Source: Pantoea nemavictus (GTDB lineage Bacteria > Pseudomonadota > Gammaproteobacteria > Enterobacterales > Enterobacteriaceae). Taken from it: a DNA stretch of 64,000 nucleotides. Below, piece after piece: positions 48,472 through 57,275 of this stretch. Both the position numbers and the translations under genes were made by a program. The notes under the pieces were generated by a model that made no database searches, was not told the origin of the DNA, and saw nothing but the letters and a program-made list of their open reading frames with translations. The stretch is from the NCBI RefSeq assembly GCF_037479095.1, contig NZ_JBBGZW010000001.1:2480001-2544000 (forward strand). Direction: 5' to 3'. How positions within the stretch are numbered: position 1 is the stretch's first letter; each line of letters starts with the position of its first letter.

Positions 48472-48669
48472 TATGTTAACCACATGCTTGTGATCGCCGG
48501 GCTGATGCCGCGATCGGGTGAAATTGATCCCAGGGGATGGGCAGTGTGTTGTCATATCCGGTCTGAAGCGCCAGATTTTCAAGTTTGCGTAATGTGCCTG
48601 TAACAGACGCATAGAAAATAGATTTTGGTCACGTTTGTCAAAAAGTGTTGCAGTTTGATTCACTGGAAA

Positions 48670-48685
48670 TGTGATCGTTATCACA
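48670..48685. promoter_or_regulatory. CRP binding site upstream of tsx
   Basis: TGTGA-TCGTTA-TCACA, an exact CRP core, 199 bases before tsx. In E. coli the tsx P2 promoter is activated by CRP and repressed by CytR, so this is expected; I could not place the CytR or second CRP site. Confidence 0.75.
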
Positions 48686-48767
48686 TAAAAGCCTGGTGGC
48701 GAACGGAACCCCGCAACCGTTTACGTGTCGCGTACAGCAGGAAACGTGTTTGATGAAGAGAAAGGAT

Positions 48768-48846
48768 GTAGCGGCGCGATTTATCGCGCGTGTTTTGGAG
48801 CGGGCACCGTGCTCGCAGCGATAATGCGCAATAAATTGCGCCGCTA
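48768..48846. repeat. Family B palindromic repeat
   Basis: GTAGCGGCGCGATTTATCGC at the left, GCGCAATAAATTGCGCCGCTAC at the right, 79 bases, between tsx control sequences and the end of the histidine kinase gene. Confidence 0.88.
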
Positions 48847-48860
48847 CGGCACGGTGTGCG

Positions 48861-50219
48861 TTATGGCAAGGTAATGCGCACCTGCAGGCCAGCAATCTGG
48901 CCCTGCGCATCATGACGATTCGACAGCGCCACCTGCATTTGATGCTTCTGCGCCACGCTGCGCACGATTGAAAGGCCTAAGCCGCTGCCCTGGGCTTGTA
49001 CATCGGGCGAACGGGTAAAGCGGTCAAAAGCGCGATCGATGAAAGATTCCGCCATGCCGGGCCCGTTATCCACAATATCCACCACGGTGTGATTGCCGAC
49101 ACGATGCAGCAGCACGTCCACCAGGCTGCCCTCCGGCGTGTGCAGCATGGCGTTGCCGATCAGGTTATCGAACAGGCTGCGTAAATCGGAGCGGCTGGCC
49201 TGCAGACGATAGTGCGCGCTGCCGTTGAAACCGATATCAATGCCGCGCTTATCCGCTACCACCATCAGCTGTTCAATGCTCTCTTTCAGCAGGTCGTCCA
49301 GCTCGATGGTTTCCACCGTGGCGACCACCGATTGATCTTCCTGACGCGAGATATTCAGCAGCTGTGTGACCAGATGGCGCGTACGGGTGACGCCGGCTTC
49401 CAGCTGATCGAACTGACGACTGGCTTCGCCTGGCTGAATGTGTTGCCTTAGGTTTTCCAGCTGCAACGTCACCGCAGTAACTGGCGTACGCAGCTCATGT
49501 GCCGCATCTTCGAGGAACTGGCGCTGTGACGACCAGGCGGCGCGCAGCTTATCGAGCAACGAGTTGTAGGCCGCCACCAGCGGCAGCACTTCATCCGGCA
49601 AGCCATCGGGAGAAAGCGTATGCGGATGCAGGGTTTCCTGGGCGGCAATCTGGCGCGACGCGACACGTAAATCGCGCGTAATAGCACGCACCACTAGCCA
49701 GATGACCAGCAGCGAGAGCGGCATCATTAATACCAGCGGGATGATGGCCGATAGCGCCCGTTTTAACATCAGACTCTTCATATAGCCGATATTGTGCAGC
49801 ACCTGAATATTGCCGATTTCACTGCCGAGTTCGCCGGGTCGCGTATAGACGCGCCATTCACAGTCATCGCCGCAGTCACCCACTTTGAGATCGTGCCAGC
49901 CTTTTTTGCTTTGCAGCGGCGCATGTAAATCGGGCCACGAACTGGCGCGCAGCCGATTACGGGTGTCCCACAGCTGGACGATATAGGTGCTTTTCAGCTT
50001 CTCGGCATGCATCACCATCGGCATTAACGCAGGCATACGCTGGCTGGTGGCCCACGCATCGGCGATCTTGGCGAGCTGATCGTCCTTCATGGTGCCCATC
50101 ATGTCGCCGTAGCAGTGATAGAAATACCAGGTAACGCCGCCGATCATCGCCAGGTGCAGAATCACCAGCGTGGCGAGCAGTTTGTTGCGCAGCGAGCGCA
50201 TAAAAGTGAAAGGTTTCAT
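48861..50219 (-). CDS. Two-component sensor histidine kinase
   Basis: A 452-residue membrane kinase. A helix at residues 12-34, a periplasmic sensor of about 125 residues with Cys116 and Cys120, and a second helix near 158-178 are followed by the dimerisation box FLEDAAHELRTPVTAVTLQL with the phosphorylated His241. The ATP-binding domain has DNLIGNAMLHTPEGS, VDIVDNGPGM and GSGLGLSIVRSVAQKH. It belongs to the QseC/PmrB/TctE kind; which stimulus it senses is unknown. Its start overlaps the regulator gene by four bases. Confidence 0.9.
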   Translation of the reverse strand: MKPFTFMRSLRNKLLATLVILHLAMIGGVTWYFYHCYGDMMGTMKDDQLAKIADAWATSQRMPALMPMVMHAEKLKSTYIVQLWDTRNRLRASSWPDLHAPLQSKKGWHDLKVGDCGDDCEWRVYTRPGELGSEIGNIQVLHNIGYMKSLMLKRALSAIIPLVLMMPLSLLVIWLVVRAITRDLRVASRQIAAQETLHPHTLSPDGLPDEVLPLVAAYNSLLDKLRAAWSSQRQFLEDAAHELRTPVTAVTLQLENLRQHIQPGEASRQFDQLEAGVTRTRHLVTQLLNISRQEDQSVVATVETIELDDLLKESIEQLMVVADKRGIDIGFNGSAHYRLQASRSDLRSLFDNLIGNAMLHTPEGSLVDVLLHRVGNHTVVDIVDNGPGMAESFIDRAFDRFTRSPDVQAQGSGLGLSIVRSVAQKHQMQVALSNRHDAQGQIAGLQVRITLP

Positions 50220-50875
50220 ATTGCCGGTACCCGCCAGCCGAGTCCGCGCACGTTGCGGATCACTTCGTTATCGAGCTTGCGGCGCATGCCGTGAATCAGG
50301 ACATCAACGGCGTTGCTGCTGACCTCTTCGCCCCAGCCGTAAATGCGGTTTTCTAACTGTTCGCGCGACAGAATGGCGCCCGGCCGTTCCAGTAAGGCGT
50401 AGAGCAGGGCATATTCGCGAGCGGTGAGCTGTTCGCGCTGGCCTTTGTACAACACTTCGCGCGTCATGATGTCAATCTGCACATCGCCGCTGCCCAGCAG
50501 CGAATCTGCCGCACCGTGGCGACGTCGGGTAATGGCACGCATGCGCGCCAGCACCTCTTGCAGGTCAAAGGGTTTCAGCAGGTAGTCATCCGCGCCGCTG
50601 TCCAATCCCTGAATGCGTTGCTGCACGGTATCGCGCGCGGTGAGCACCAGCACTGGCGTCATATCGCCGCGCGTGCGGGCCCGACGCAGCACCTGCAGGC
50701 CATCTTCACGCGGCAATCCGAGATCCAGCAACACGCAGGTATAGCCGCCTTCGGACCAGGCATTGCTGGCAAATACGCCATCACGTACCCAATCCACCGA
50801 CCAACCCGCCGCTTCCAGCGCTTGCTGCAGATTGGCGCCAATCATTTCATCATCTTCTACCAGCAGCACACGCAT
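50216..50875 (-). CDS. OmpR-family response regulator
   Basis: A 219-residue regulator. The receiver domain has acid residues in VEDDE, the phospho-acceptor Asp51 in LLDLGLP, Thr79 in VLTARD and Lys101 in LLKPF. The C-terminal winged helix contains LTAREYALLYALLERPGAIL and the recognition helix region SSNAVDVLIHGMRRKL. It has the same length as QseB and is similar to it in layout, but the resemblance is not close enough to name it. ATG at 50875 follows GGAGG by five bases. It is the first gene of the pair; three spaced repeats upstream may be its own binding site. Confidence 0.9.
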   Translation of the reverse strand: MRVLLVEDDEMIGANLQQALEAAGWSVDWVRDGVFASNAWSEGGYTCVLLDLGLPREDGLQVLRRARTRGDMTPVLVLTARDTVQQRIQGLDSGADDYLLKPFDLQEVLARMRAITRRRHGAADSLLGSGDVQIDIMTREVLYKGQREQLTAREYALLYALLERPGAILSREQLENRIYGWGEEVSSNAVDVLIHGMRRKLDNEVIRNVRGLGWRVPAI

Positions 50876-50917
50876 GATGCCCTCCAACTTAACTGAGCGC
50901 AGTTTATCTCTCTATTC

Positions 50918-51024
50918 TTAGCGCAGAATTACCCTCCGTCACACTTGCCGCCTTTCTGCAGCTGGAAGTATTTAGGAGGGCCGATTTTCCCGCTTGCTAA
51001 TTCTGCGCTAATTTTCCGCTAATT
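50918..51024. promoter_or_regulatory. Candidate binding region of the response regulator
   Basis: GCTAATT occurs three times with an exact 11-base step (50996, 51007, 51018), the one-turn spacing typical of OmpR-family sites. The 14-base TTAGCGCAGAATTA at 50918-50931 recurs in inverted form at 50998-51011, on the other side of an ERIC remnant. The region lies between the divergent response regulator and AraC genes and could control both. Confidence 0.55.
50931..50980. repeat. Internally deleted ERIC remnant
   Basis: The left ERIC end (ACCCTCCGTCA) is joined directly to the right end (CACTTGCCGCCTTTCTGCAG to TTTAGGAGGG), leaving 50 bases and none of the core. The ends still pair (CCCTCC/GGAGGG). 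Confidence 0.75.
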
Positions 51025-51087
51025 AAGGGATAAATTTAACGCGCTACAGTAGCTGCACTGGACATATCGTCAAAGCAGGAGAATCCC

Positions 51088-51456
51088 ATGAATCAGCGCG
51101 AATTTATCCGTAGTTTGCTGGACTGGATAGAGAATAATTTAGGACACGATCTGCATCTGGATGAAGTTGCACGCCGCTCGGGATACTCCCGCTGGCATCT
51201 GCAACGTCTGTTTCGTCAGCACACCGGTTTCTCTCTGGCCGAATACATTCGCCAGCGCCGCTTAACCGAATCCGCGCTGACGCTGATTAACAGTGACGAA
51301 GCGATTTTGCAGGTGGCGATGAGCTACGGTTTCGATACTCAGCAGGCTTACACCCGCACCTTCAAAAACTATTTCCTCGTGACGCCGGGTCAGCTGCGTC
51401 GCCAACGTCGCGTTGAGCCGGATCGGCTACTGTTCCCGCTGGCGATGGCGAGTTGA
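51088..51456 (+). CDS. Single-domain AraC-family regulator (MarA/SoxS-like)
   Basis: A 122-residue protein consisting of the two helix-turn-helix AraC DNA-binding domain only: LDEVARRSGYSRWHLQRLFR (first) and ILQVAMSYGFDTQQAYTRTF (second). It is similar to SoxS, MarA and RamA but distinct from each; the last 15 residues are specific. Such small activators turn on efflux and stress genes and are usually controlled at the level of their own synthesis. GCAGGAGAATCCC precedes the ATG. It is divergent from the two-component operon and shares its control region. Confidence 0.85.
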   Translation: MNQREFIRSLLDWIENNLGHDLHLDEVARRSGYSRWHLQRLFRQHTGFSLAEYIRQRRLTESALTLINSDEAILQVAMSYGFDTQQAYTRTFKNYFLVTPGQLRRQRRVEPDRLLFPLAMAS

Positions 51457-51490
51457 GATATGGGCACCGATATTCCCTTGGGTGCGTTTC

Positions 51491-51569
51491 GTAGCGGCGC
51501 AATTTATTGCGCAATATCTGGATGGGCAAGCTGCCGCCATTGATACGCGCGATAAATCGCGCCGCTACG
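51491..51569. repeat. Family B palindromic repeat
   Basis: GTAGCGGCGCAATTTATTGC at the left, GCGCGATAAATCGCGCCGCTAC at the right. Its inner sequence AATATCTGGATGGGCA is shared with the copy at 43.1 kb. Confidence 0.9.
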
Positions 51570-51644
51570 GAATGTGCGATGATGGACTTATTGCAGGCTT
51601 AGCTTTTAATCTACGGTTCTCACTTATCTAGCCCGTCAGAGAAC

Positions 51645-52535
51645 ATGGACAACAGCGACAATCTCAGCGCCATGATGCTGTTTGCACGCGTAGTAGAACG
51701 GCAAAGCTTTAGCGAAGCCGCACGCACGTTAGGCGTCTCCAAATCTCACGTCAGCCGCGAAGTGGCCCGGCTGGAAGTGCGGCTCGGTATCAAGCTGCTG
51801 CAGCGCACCACGCGCAAAGTGGTGCTAACGGAGCTTGGCCAGGCTTACTATCCGTTTTGTGTGCGCATGCTGGAAGAGATGCATCGCGCCGATGCCTTTG
51901 TGCAACAGGTGCATCAATTGCCCGCGGGCAATGTGCGGCTGCAGGCGCCGATCACCTATGGCTGCCAATGCGTGGTGCCGACGCTCAATGCCTTTATCCG
52001 CCGTCATATTCATATCAATGTCGATCTTGATCTCACCACCAGCGATGACCCGCAGCCCAGCGCTGATGTCGCGATTGTCATCCGCGCGCGTGCGCCAGAT
52101 GGCGCCAACTACCGCGAGCTGAGCAGCATTGATTGGGGCTTGTACGCCACGCCGGATTATCTGGCGGCGCATGCACCGATCGATCATCCCGAACGTCTCA
52201 CGCGTCATGACCTGCTGCTGTTTCACGGCCCGGCGCACACGGCTGCGCTACCGTTCCGCCGTGATAAACAGCGTCTGGCGCTCGATGTGCATAGCCGTTT
52301 CCGTGCCAATAACAGCATGGCGTTGCTGAATGCCGCGCTGGCAGGCACTGGCATCGCTTATCTGCCGGCGTATATGACGCAGGAAGCCTTAACGCGCGGC
52401 GAAATCCAGCAGGTGTTGCCGGAATGGCAAATGGATCGCCTGCACAGCTACTTATTGCTAAAAGAGCAGCCGCAGGCTTCCTCGCCGGTAACCTTGCTGT
52501 GCGATGCGCTGATCAACGCGCTCAGCACGGCGTGA
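51645..52535 (+). CDS. LysR-family regulator
   Basis: A 296-residue LysR regulator of the CrgA/YafC-like kind. The helix-turn-helix is in FSEAARTLGVSKSHVSREVA, followed by LLQRTTRKVVLTELG. Residues 90-290 are the effector domain; NNSMALLNAALAGTGIAYLP is the usual late motif. The next gene, an MFS exporter, starts 111 bases downstream on the same strand, so the regulator may control it, although the two are not divergent as is more usual. The effector is unknown. A later in-frame ATG (about residue 10) is a possible alternative start. Confidence 0.85.
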   Translation: MDNSDNLSAMMLFARVVERQSFSEAARTLGVSKSHVSREVARLEVRLGIKLLQRTTRKVVLTELGQAYYPFCVRMLEEMHRADAFVQQVHQLPAGNVRLQAPITYGCQCVVPTLNAFIRRHIHINVDLDLTTSDDPQPSADVAIVIRARAPDGANYRELSSIDWGLYATPDYLAAHAPIDHPERLTRHDLLLFHGPAHTAALPFRRDKQRLALDVHSRFRANNSMALLNAALAGTGIAYLPAYMTQEALTRGEIQQVLPEWQMDRLHSYLLLKEQPQASSPVTLLCDALINALSTA

Positions 52536-52646
52536 TTGTTGTTATCTGGCAACAATAATGCGCCGCCTGGTAATTATCACTGCAAGGCTGTCTTCTCTTA
52601 TAGGTCACTGTTAGCCTGCTAAAAAAGCAAAAACAGGGATATCACC

Positions 52647-53858
52647 ATGCAGCAACCTCCAATCGCGTTAGCGCCCGAACAGCAACACTGGAAGCGAAAT
52701 TTATTTGTCTGCGTGCTGGGCTCGTTCAGCACTATCGTGGCGATGACGCTGCTCTTGCCGTTTCTGCCGCTCTATGTGCAACAGCTTGGCGTGCAGGAAC
52801 CGGCGGCGATTGCACGCTGGTCGGGCGCGGCTTATGGCGCCACCTTCCTCAGCGCCGCATTGACCGCGCCGCTGTGGGGCAAACTGGCCGATCGTTACGG
52901 CCGTAAATTGATGTTGATCCGCGCCAGCCTGGGCATGGCGATTGCCATGTCGCTGATTGGTATGGCCACCGCGCCGTGGCAATTGGTGGCGCTGCGTCTG
53001 CTGGCGGGTTTACTCGGCGGCTATGCGTCGGGATCGACCATTCTGGTGGCGGCGCAAACGCCAAAAGAGCAAACCGGCTGGGCGCTTGGCGTGTTGTCGT
53101 CCGGCATCATGGCCGGTAACGTGGTTGGGCCGCTGCTGGGCGGAGTATTACCGCCGCTGATAGGTATTCGCCACACCTTCTGGCTGACTGGCGCAGTGAT
53201 CTTTCTCGCGTTCCTGGCGACCACCTTTTTACTGAAAGAGGTGCCGCGTTCTGCCGGCAAAAAAACGCAGCAGAGCGCAGCCGACGATGAAAAGTCGCTG
53301 AATCTGCCGGTGGTGCGTCTGATGTGGTTGTCGGGGATGTTGCTGATTTTCGCCAATATGTCGATTGAGCCGATTATCACGCTGTACATTGGCCAGTTTG
53401 TCAGCGGCGATCACGCGGTAACGGTCACTGCAGGATTGGTGATGGCGGCAGCGGCGCTCGGCAGCATCATATCCGCGCCGCGTCTGGGACGTTTAGCCGA
53501 CCGCGTGGGACATGGCCGCGTGCTGGTGTATGGATTAATAGCGTGCGCGCTGCTGCTGATCCCGCAGGCATTTATCAATGAAGCCTGGCAACTGGTGGTG
53601 TTGCGTTTTCTGATGGGCATGGCGCTGGGTGGCTTAATGCCGTGCGTCACGGCGCTGATTCGTCACAGCGTGCCGCAGTCGCAGGTGGGGAAGATGCTGG
53701 GGTATTCCACTTCGGCGCAGTACGTCGGCCAGGTTTCTGGTCCGCTGTTTGGCGGTTTTATCGGCGGCGCGTTTGGCATGCGCCCGGTGTTTCTGGCGAC
53801 CTGCGTGATTATGGCGCTGTGTGCGCTGCTAAACGCACGCGTGCTGCGTAAACGCTAA
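52647..53858 (+). CDS. MFS multidrug exporter, MdtG-like
   Basis: A 403-residue, 12-helix drug:proton exporter. It matches the MdtG kind: WKRNLFVCVLGSFSTIVAMT at the start, LPFLPLYVQQLGV, GKLADRYGRKLMLIRASLGM in loop 2-3, LLAGLLGGYASGS in helix 4, and RFLMGMALGGLMPCVTALI in helix 10. MdtG gives fosfomycin and deoxycholate resistance when over-made and belongs to the SoxS/MarA regulon in E. coli. CAGGGATATCACC precedes the ATG. A strong bidirectional terminator after a family A repeat separates it from gcd. Confidence 0.8.
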   Translation: MQQPPIALAPEQQHWKRNLFVCVLGSFSTIVAMTLLLPFLPLYVQQLGVQEPAAIARWSGAAYGATFLSAALTAPLWGKLADRYGRKLMLIRASLGMAIAMSLIGMATAPWQLVALRLLAGLLGGYASGSTILVAAQTPKEQTGWALGVLSSGIMAGNVVGPLLGGVLPPLIGIRHTFWLTGAVIFLAFLATTFLLKEVPRSAGKKTQQSAADDEKSLNLPVVRLMWLSGMLLIFANMSIEPIITLYIGQFVSGDHAVTVTAGLVMAAAALGSIISAPRLGRLADRVGHGRVLVYGLIACALLLIPQAFINEAWQLVVLRFLMGMALGGLMPCVTALIRHSVPQSQVGKMLGYSTSAQYVGQVSGPLFGGFIGGAFGMRPVFLATCVIMALCALLNARVLRKR

Positions 53859-53864
53859 TCGTTG

Positions 53865-53947
53865 GTTCGCCATTCATGGCGACCCTGGCATTAACCGCAC
53901 AATACCTTCCTGTGCGTATTTCATGACGGTCACCATAAATGGCGACC
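53865..53947. repeat. Family A element, rearranged copy
   Basis: GGTTCGCCATTCATGGCGACC and GGTCACCATAAATGGCGACC flank a damaged middle. Here both hairpins are of the GTCGCCAT kind. Confidence 0.75.
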
Positions 53948-53953
53948 CTACAA

Positions 53954-53984
53954 AAAAAAGCGGGCTAAAAAGCCCGCTTTTTTA
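53954..53984. terminator. Bidirectional terminator between the MFS gene and gcd
   Basis: Stem AGCGGGCT/AGCCCGCT with an AAAA loop; A run on one side and T run on the other, so it can stop both convergent transcripts. Confidence 0.93.
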
Positions 53985-53999
53985 CCTCAACGCGAAAAC

Positions 54000-56390
54000 T
54001 TACTTCGCATCAGGCAGTGCGTAGGCAATCACATAATCACCCAGCTTGGTACCAAACGAACCGTGACCACCTGCAGCGATAACAACGTACTGCTTGCCAT
54101 CCACTTCATAGGTCATCGGCGTTGCCTGGCCGCCCGCTGGCAGACGTGCCTGCCACAGCATTTCACCGGTGTTGGTGTCGAATGCACGCAGGTAGTTATC
54201 TGCGGTAGCACCAATGAAGAACACGTTACCCGCGGTGGTAATTGGGCCGCCCAGCATTGGCATACCCATTTTGAACGGAACGGGTACTGGCGCGCTATCG
54301 CGAACTGTACCAATGCGTTTTTTCCACACGGTTTCGTTAGTCTTCAGGTCAACTGCAGAGACATAGCCCCAAGCCGGTTGCTTACACGGCAAGCCAAACG
54401 GTGACAGGAACGGATTCAGCTCCACGCCGTACGGTACGCCGTACTGTGGCTGGATGCCGGTTTCAGTACCTGAACCGCCTTTGTCGTCAGCCGGTGGCTC
54501 GATCGGGTTGCCCGGACCGCGCGGAATCAGCTTCGACACAAACGGCAGCGCCATTGGGTTAGCAATCGCAATCTGACGATGTGGATCAACCGCGATACCG
54601 CCCCATTCGAACATGCCCAGGTTGCCTGGGAACACCAGAGTACCTTGCTCAGACGGCGGGGTGAACGGACCTTCGTAGCGCAGACGCTTGAAGATCACGC
54701 GGCACACCAGCTGGTCATACAGGGTCGCGCCCCACATGTCCTTGTCCGTCAGATTATTTTTCGGACGGAAGGTCAGTTCGGAGTACGGCTGAGTTGGTGC
54801 AACGTGGTCGCCTTTAGCGGCGCCCTGTGGAACCGGGGTTTCCGGTGCAGGAACAACCGGCTCACCGGTGCGACGATCCAGTACAAAGATGTTACCGGTT
54901 TTCGCCGGTGCATAAATCACCGGTACCGTTTTGCCATCTTTATCGGTGATATCGGCCAGCGTCGGCTGAGACGGCAGGTCCATATCCCACAGATCGTGAT
55001 GCACGGTCTGATACGACCACACCAGCTTACCGGTGGTGGCGTTCAGTGCCAGTACGCTGCTCGCATAACGCTCCTGTTCTGGTGTGCGGTTACCGCCCCA
55101 GATATCTGGCGTTGACACACCCATTGGCAGGTAAACGATATCCAGTTTCGGATCGTATACCGCCGGCGCCCACGAGTTCGGCGAGTTCATGGTGAAGGTG
55201 TGTTCATCAGCTGGAATCGCGTTAGGATCTTTCGCGCCCGGATCGAATACCCACAGCAGTTTACCGGTGTTAACGTCAAAACCACGAATGGCGCCAGACG
55301 GCTCACGGGTTGAGTAGTTATCGGTCACCGCACCGGCCACCACGATGGTGGTATCGGTGATGACCGGCGGCGACGTCGGCTCGTACTGACCTGGGGTCAA
55401 TACTGGCTGCTTGTGCTGCAGATCCAGTTCGCCGTTGTTGCCAAAGGCCGCGCAACGTTCACCGGTTTCGGCATCCAGCGCGAACATACGACCATCATTT
55501 ACCGGCAGGTAAATACGGCGTGAGCACAGCGCAGGTTGGGTGTTGGCAGCATCAGCGGCAGCAGGCACTTCGTGGTAGGAAACGCCACGGCAGGTAACGT
55601 GCTGGAAGGTTGGATTCGGCTTCAGGCCCGGATCAAATTTCCACTTCTGCTTACCGGTTTTCGCATCCAGCGCAAACAGAATCTGGTGCGGTGAGCAGAG
55701 ATAAAGCGTGTCGCGGATTTTAATCGGCGTCACTTCATCGGTGATTTCACCTGGATCGTTTGGCGTCTTCATGTCGCCAGTCTGGAACTGCCAGGCAACC
55801 TGCAGCTCTTTAACGTTACCGTTATTGATCTGTTTCAGCGGGGAGAAGCGGGTACCTTGCTGGTCACGCGCATACGCGGGCCAGTCAGCATCGTCGATGT
55901 TGCTTAACGGCTGCGCCTGTGGGGCATTTGACGCCGCAGCAGGAATTTCACCGTTCAGCTCTTGTGGATCGTGGAACACTGCCCATGCCAGCACCAGCGC
56001 ACTGGCAACCAGCGCGACCGCCAGCAGACCAAGCGCGCCTTTGCCGGCATTATTCAGACCGCGATACACAAACGGCAGAATCAGCCAGACGCCGAAGATT
56101 ACCAGCACATCGGTACGCGGTGCCAGCGCCCAGAAGTCGAAACCGACTTCCCATACGCCCCACACCAGCGTTGCCAACAGCAGCAATGCGTACAGCAGTA
56201 ACGCTGAGCCGCTACGGCGCCACAGCAGAATAGCGGTGATCAACATGACCACACCGCCAATAACGTAGTACCAGGAACCACCAATGGCGGCTAACCAAAC
56301 GCCACCAACCAGCATAAACGCGCCCGTCAGCAGTGCAAAAAGCACTGTGAGAAAACGGATTACGCCAAAAGATGAGGAAGCTTTCCCCAT
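54000..56390 (-). CDS. gcd: PQQ-dependent membrane glucose dehydrogenase
   Basis: A 796-residue quinoprotein, the same length as E. coli Gcd. Five membrane helices fill residues 1-145 (including WGVWEVGFDFWALAPRTD), then an eight-bladed propeller that binds PQQ and Ca2+ faces the periplasm: FQHVTCRGVSYHE, LPVNDGRM, ATTGKLVWSYQTVHHDLWDM, FPGNLGMFEWGG, GGQATPMTYEV. It oxidises glucose to gluconolactone and feeds electrons to ubiquinone. Eight codons upstream is another ATG, but GAGG lies before this one only. PQQ synthesis genes are not in the window. Its product would feed the gluconate dehydrogenase at 36-39 kb. Confidence 0.96.
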   Translation of the reverse strand: MGKASSSFGVIRFLTVLFALLTGAFMLVGGVWLAAIGGSWYYVIGGVVMLITAILLWRRSGSALLLYALLLLATLVWGVWEVGFDFWALAPRTDVLVIFGVWLILPFVYRGLNNAGKGALGLLAVALVASALVLAWAVFHDPQELNGEIPAAASNAPQAQPLSNIDDADWPAYARDQQGTRFSPLKQINNGNVKELQVAWQFQTGDMKTPNDPGEITDEVTPIKIRDTLYLCSPHQILFALDAKTGKQKWKFDPGLKPNPTFQHVTCRGVSYHEVPAAADAANTQPALCSRRIYLPVNDGRMFALDAETGERCAAFGNNGELDLQHKQPVLTPGQYEPTSPPVITDTTIVVAGAVTDNYSTREPSGAIRGFDVNTGKLLWVFDPGAKDPNAIPADEHTFTMNSPNSWAPAVYDPKLDIVYLPMGVSTPDIWGGNRTPEQERYASSVLALNATTGKLVWSYQTVHHDLWDMDLPSQPTLADITDKDGKTVPVIYAPAKTGNIFVLDRRTGEPVVPAPETPVPQGAAKGDHVAPTQPYSELTFRPKNNLTDKDMWGATLYDQLVCRVIFKRLRYEGPFTPPSEQGTLVFPGNLGMFEWGGIAVDPHRQIAIANPMALPFVSKLIPRGPGNPIEPPADDKGGSGTETGIQPQYGVPYGVELNPFLSPFGLPCKQPAWGYVSAVDLKTNETVWKKRIGTVRDSAPVPVPFKMGMPMLGGPITTAGNVFFIGATADNYLRAFDTNTGEMLWQARLPAGGQATPMTYEVDGKQYVVIAAGGHGSFGTKLGDYVIAYALPDAK

Positions 56391-56667
56391 AATATTGACC
56401 TCTTTCTTTGCCATTAAAAACTAAAAAGGAAACAACGCGTTGGGTTGCTTCCCGACATAGAGTACGAAATAACGAAAACTGTTCGATCGGCGCTTTCCGT
56501 GCGGCGAGTTGATCCCTTTGCGTTAAATTTTATCTTAAAAACGTTAAAGGGTTTGATATTTTTAGTGCTTTGCACTCGAAGAGAGGAAGTAGTACGAAAT
56601 TTTATGAGGGAATTAAGGCGTTATGTCCGGTTACATCGGGCCATAACACCCAGGAGCAACATATTGT

Positions 56668-56679
56668 GTAAACGTTTAC
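56668..56679. promoter_or_regulatory. LacI-family-like palindrome upstream of gcd
   Basis: GTAAACGTTTAC is a perfect 12-base palindrome of the LacI/GalR operator kind. It overlaps the stop codon of the gene at 56676 and lies about 280 bases before gcd. The 285 bases between gcd and that gene show no other coding or clear signal. Confidence 0.4.
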
Positions 56680-57275
56680 CCTTCAAACAATGTGCTGCTG
56701 GTACGTTGTTCTTGCCAGCCGCTCAAATTAAGTTGCGCATACTGTGCCGCGGGCAGCGTTAACTGTGGCGTACGTAATATTACCTCTGCTTCTCTTTCCC
56801 TGCACGACGCCAGCAGAAAGGGAAAGCTGAACTTGAGATAATTATCGTTAAAAAATTCCTCGGTCAGCACTATTCCTTTAAAAGGGAATGACGCGATATT
56901 CTGCCAGCAGGTTCCGGGCGCGGCCAAATCATAAAGCCAGAAAGAGAAACGTTCAGCCGCCTGGCGTAGCGCACTATCTCTCTGAACTAAATCGGCATAA
57001 TTGATTGCCAGATGCACATTCTCATTTTGCAGGCCGAAATAATTTTCCGGTGCCTGTAAAAAATGTAGCAGGTTATTTCCCGAGAGCGGGATAATTATTA
57101 ATTCAGGTGATTCCAGCAACTGATTATGCAGCGAAATTATGTTGCGTCCATTAAGTAATACCGTGCCTTCCTGCTCACAATGCATAAAGGGTGCTGAATA
57201 ACACACACCGGTTAGCGTGCCGTCGAAGCGACGGATGCGCTCAGTAACATAAGGATTATAAGAACTGTTTTCCAT
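56676..57275 (-). CDS. Unrecognised 199-residue protein
   Basis: I do not recognise this protein. It starts MENSSYNPYVTERIRRFDGT and ends NLSGWQEQRTSSTLFEG. There is no signal peptide, no membrane span, no clear helix-turn-helix and no catalytic motif. Alternating hydrophobic stretches (ESPELIIIPLSGNNLLHFL, then FSFWLYDLA) suggest a soluble alpha/beta sensor-like fold. An AraC- or CRP-type sensor domain without its DNA-binding part is one possibility, unproven. The gene is more AT-rich than its neighbours and has only a weak AGAGA ribosome-binding site. It sits upstream of gcd on the same strand, so a link to gcd control is conceivable. Confidence 0.55.
   Translation of the reverse strand: MENSSYNPYVTERIRRFDGTLTGVCYSAPFMHCEQEGTVLLNGRNIISLHNQLLESPELIIIPLSGNNLLHFLQAPENYFGLQNENVHLAINYADLVQRDSALRQAAERFSFWLYDLAAPGTCWQNIASFPFKGIVLTEEFFNDNYLKFSFPFLLASCREREAEVILRTPQLTLPAAQYAQLNLSGWQEQRTSSTLFEG

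Noticed and set aside
56445..56762. A 105-residue rightward open frame between gcd and the orphan gene
   Set aside because: No ribosome-binding site, it overlaps the orphan gene, and the product shows no pattern of a real protein.
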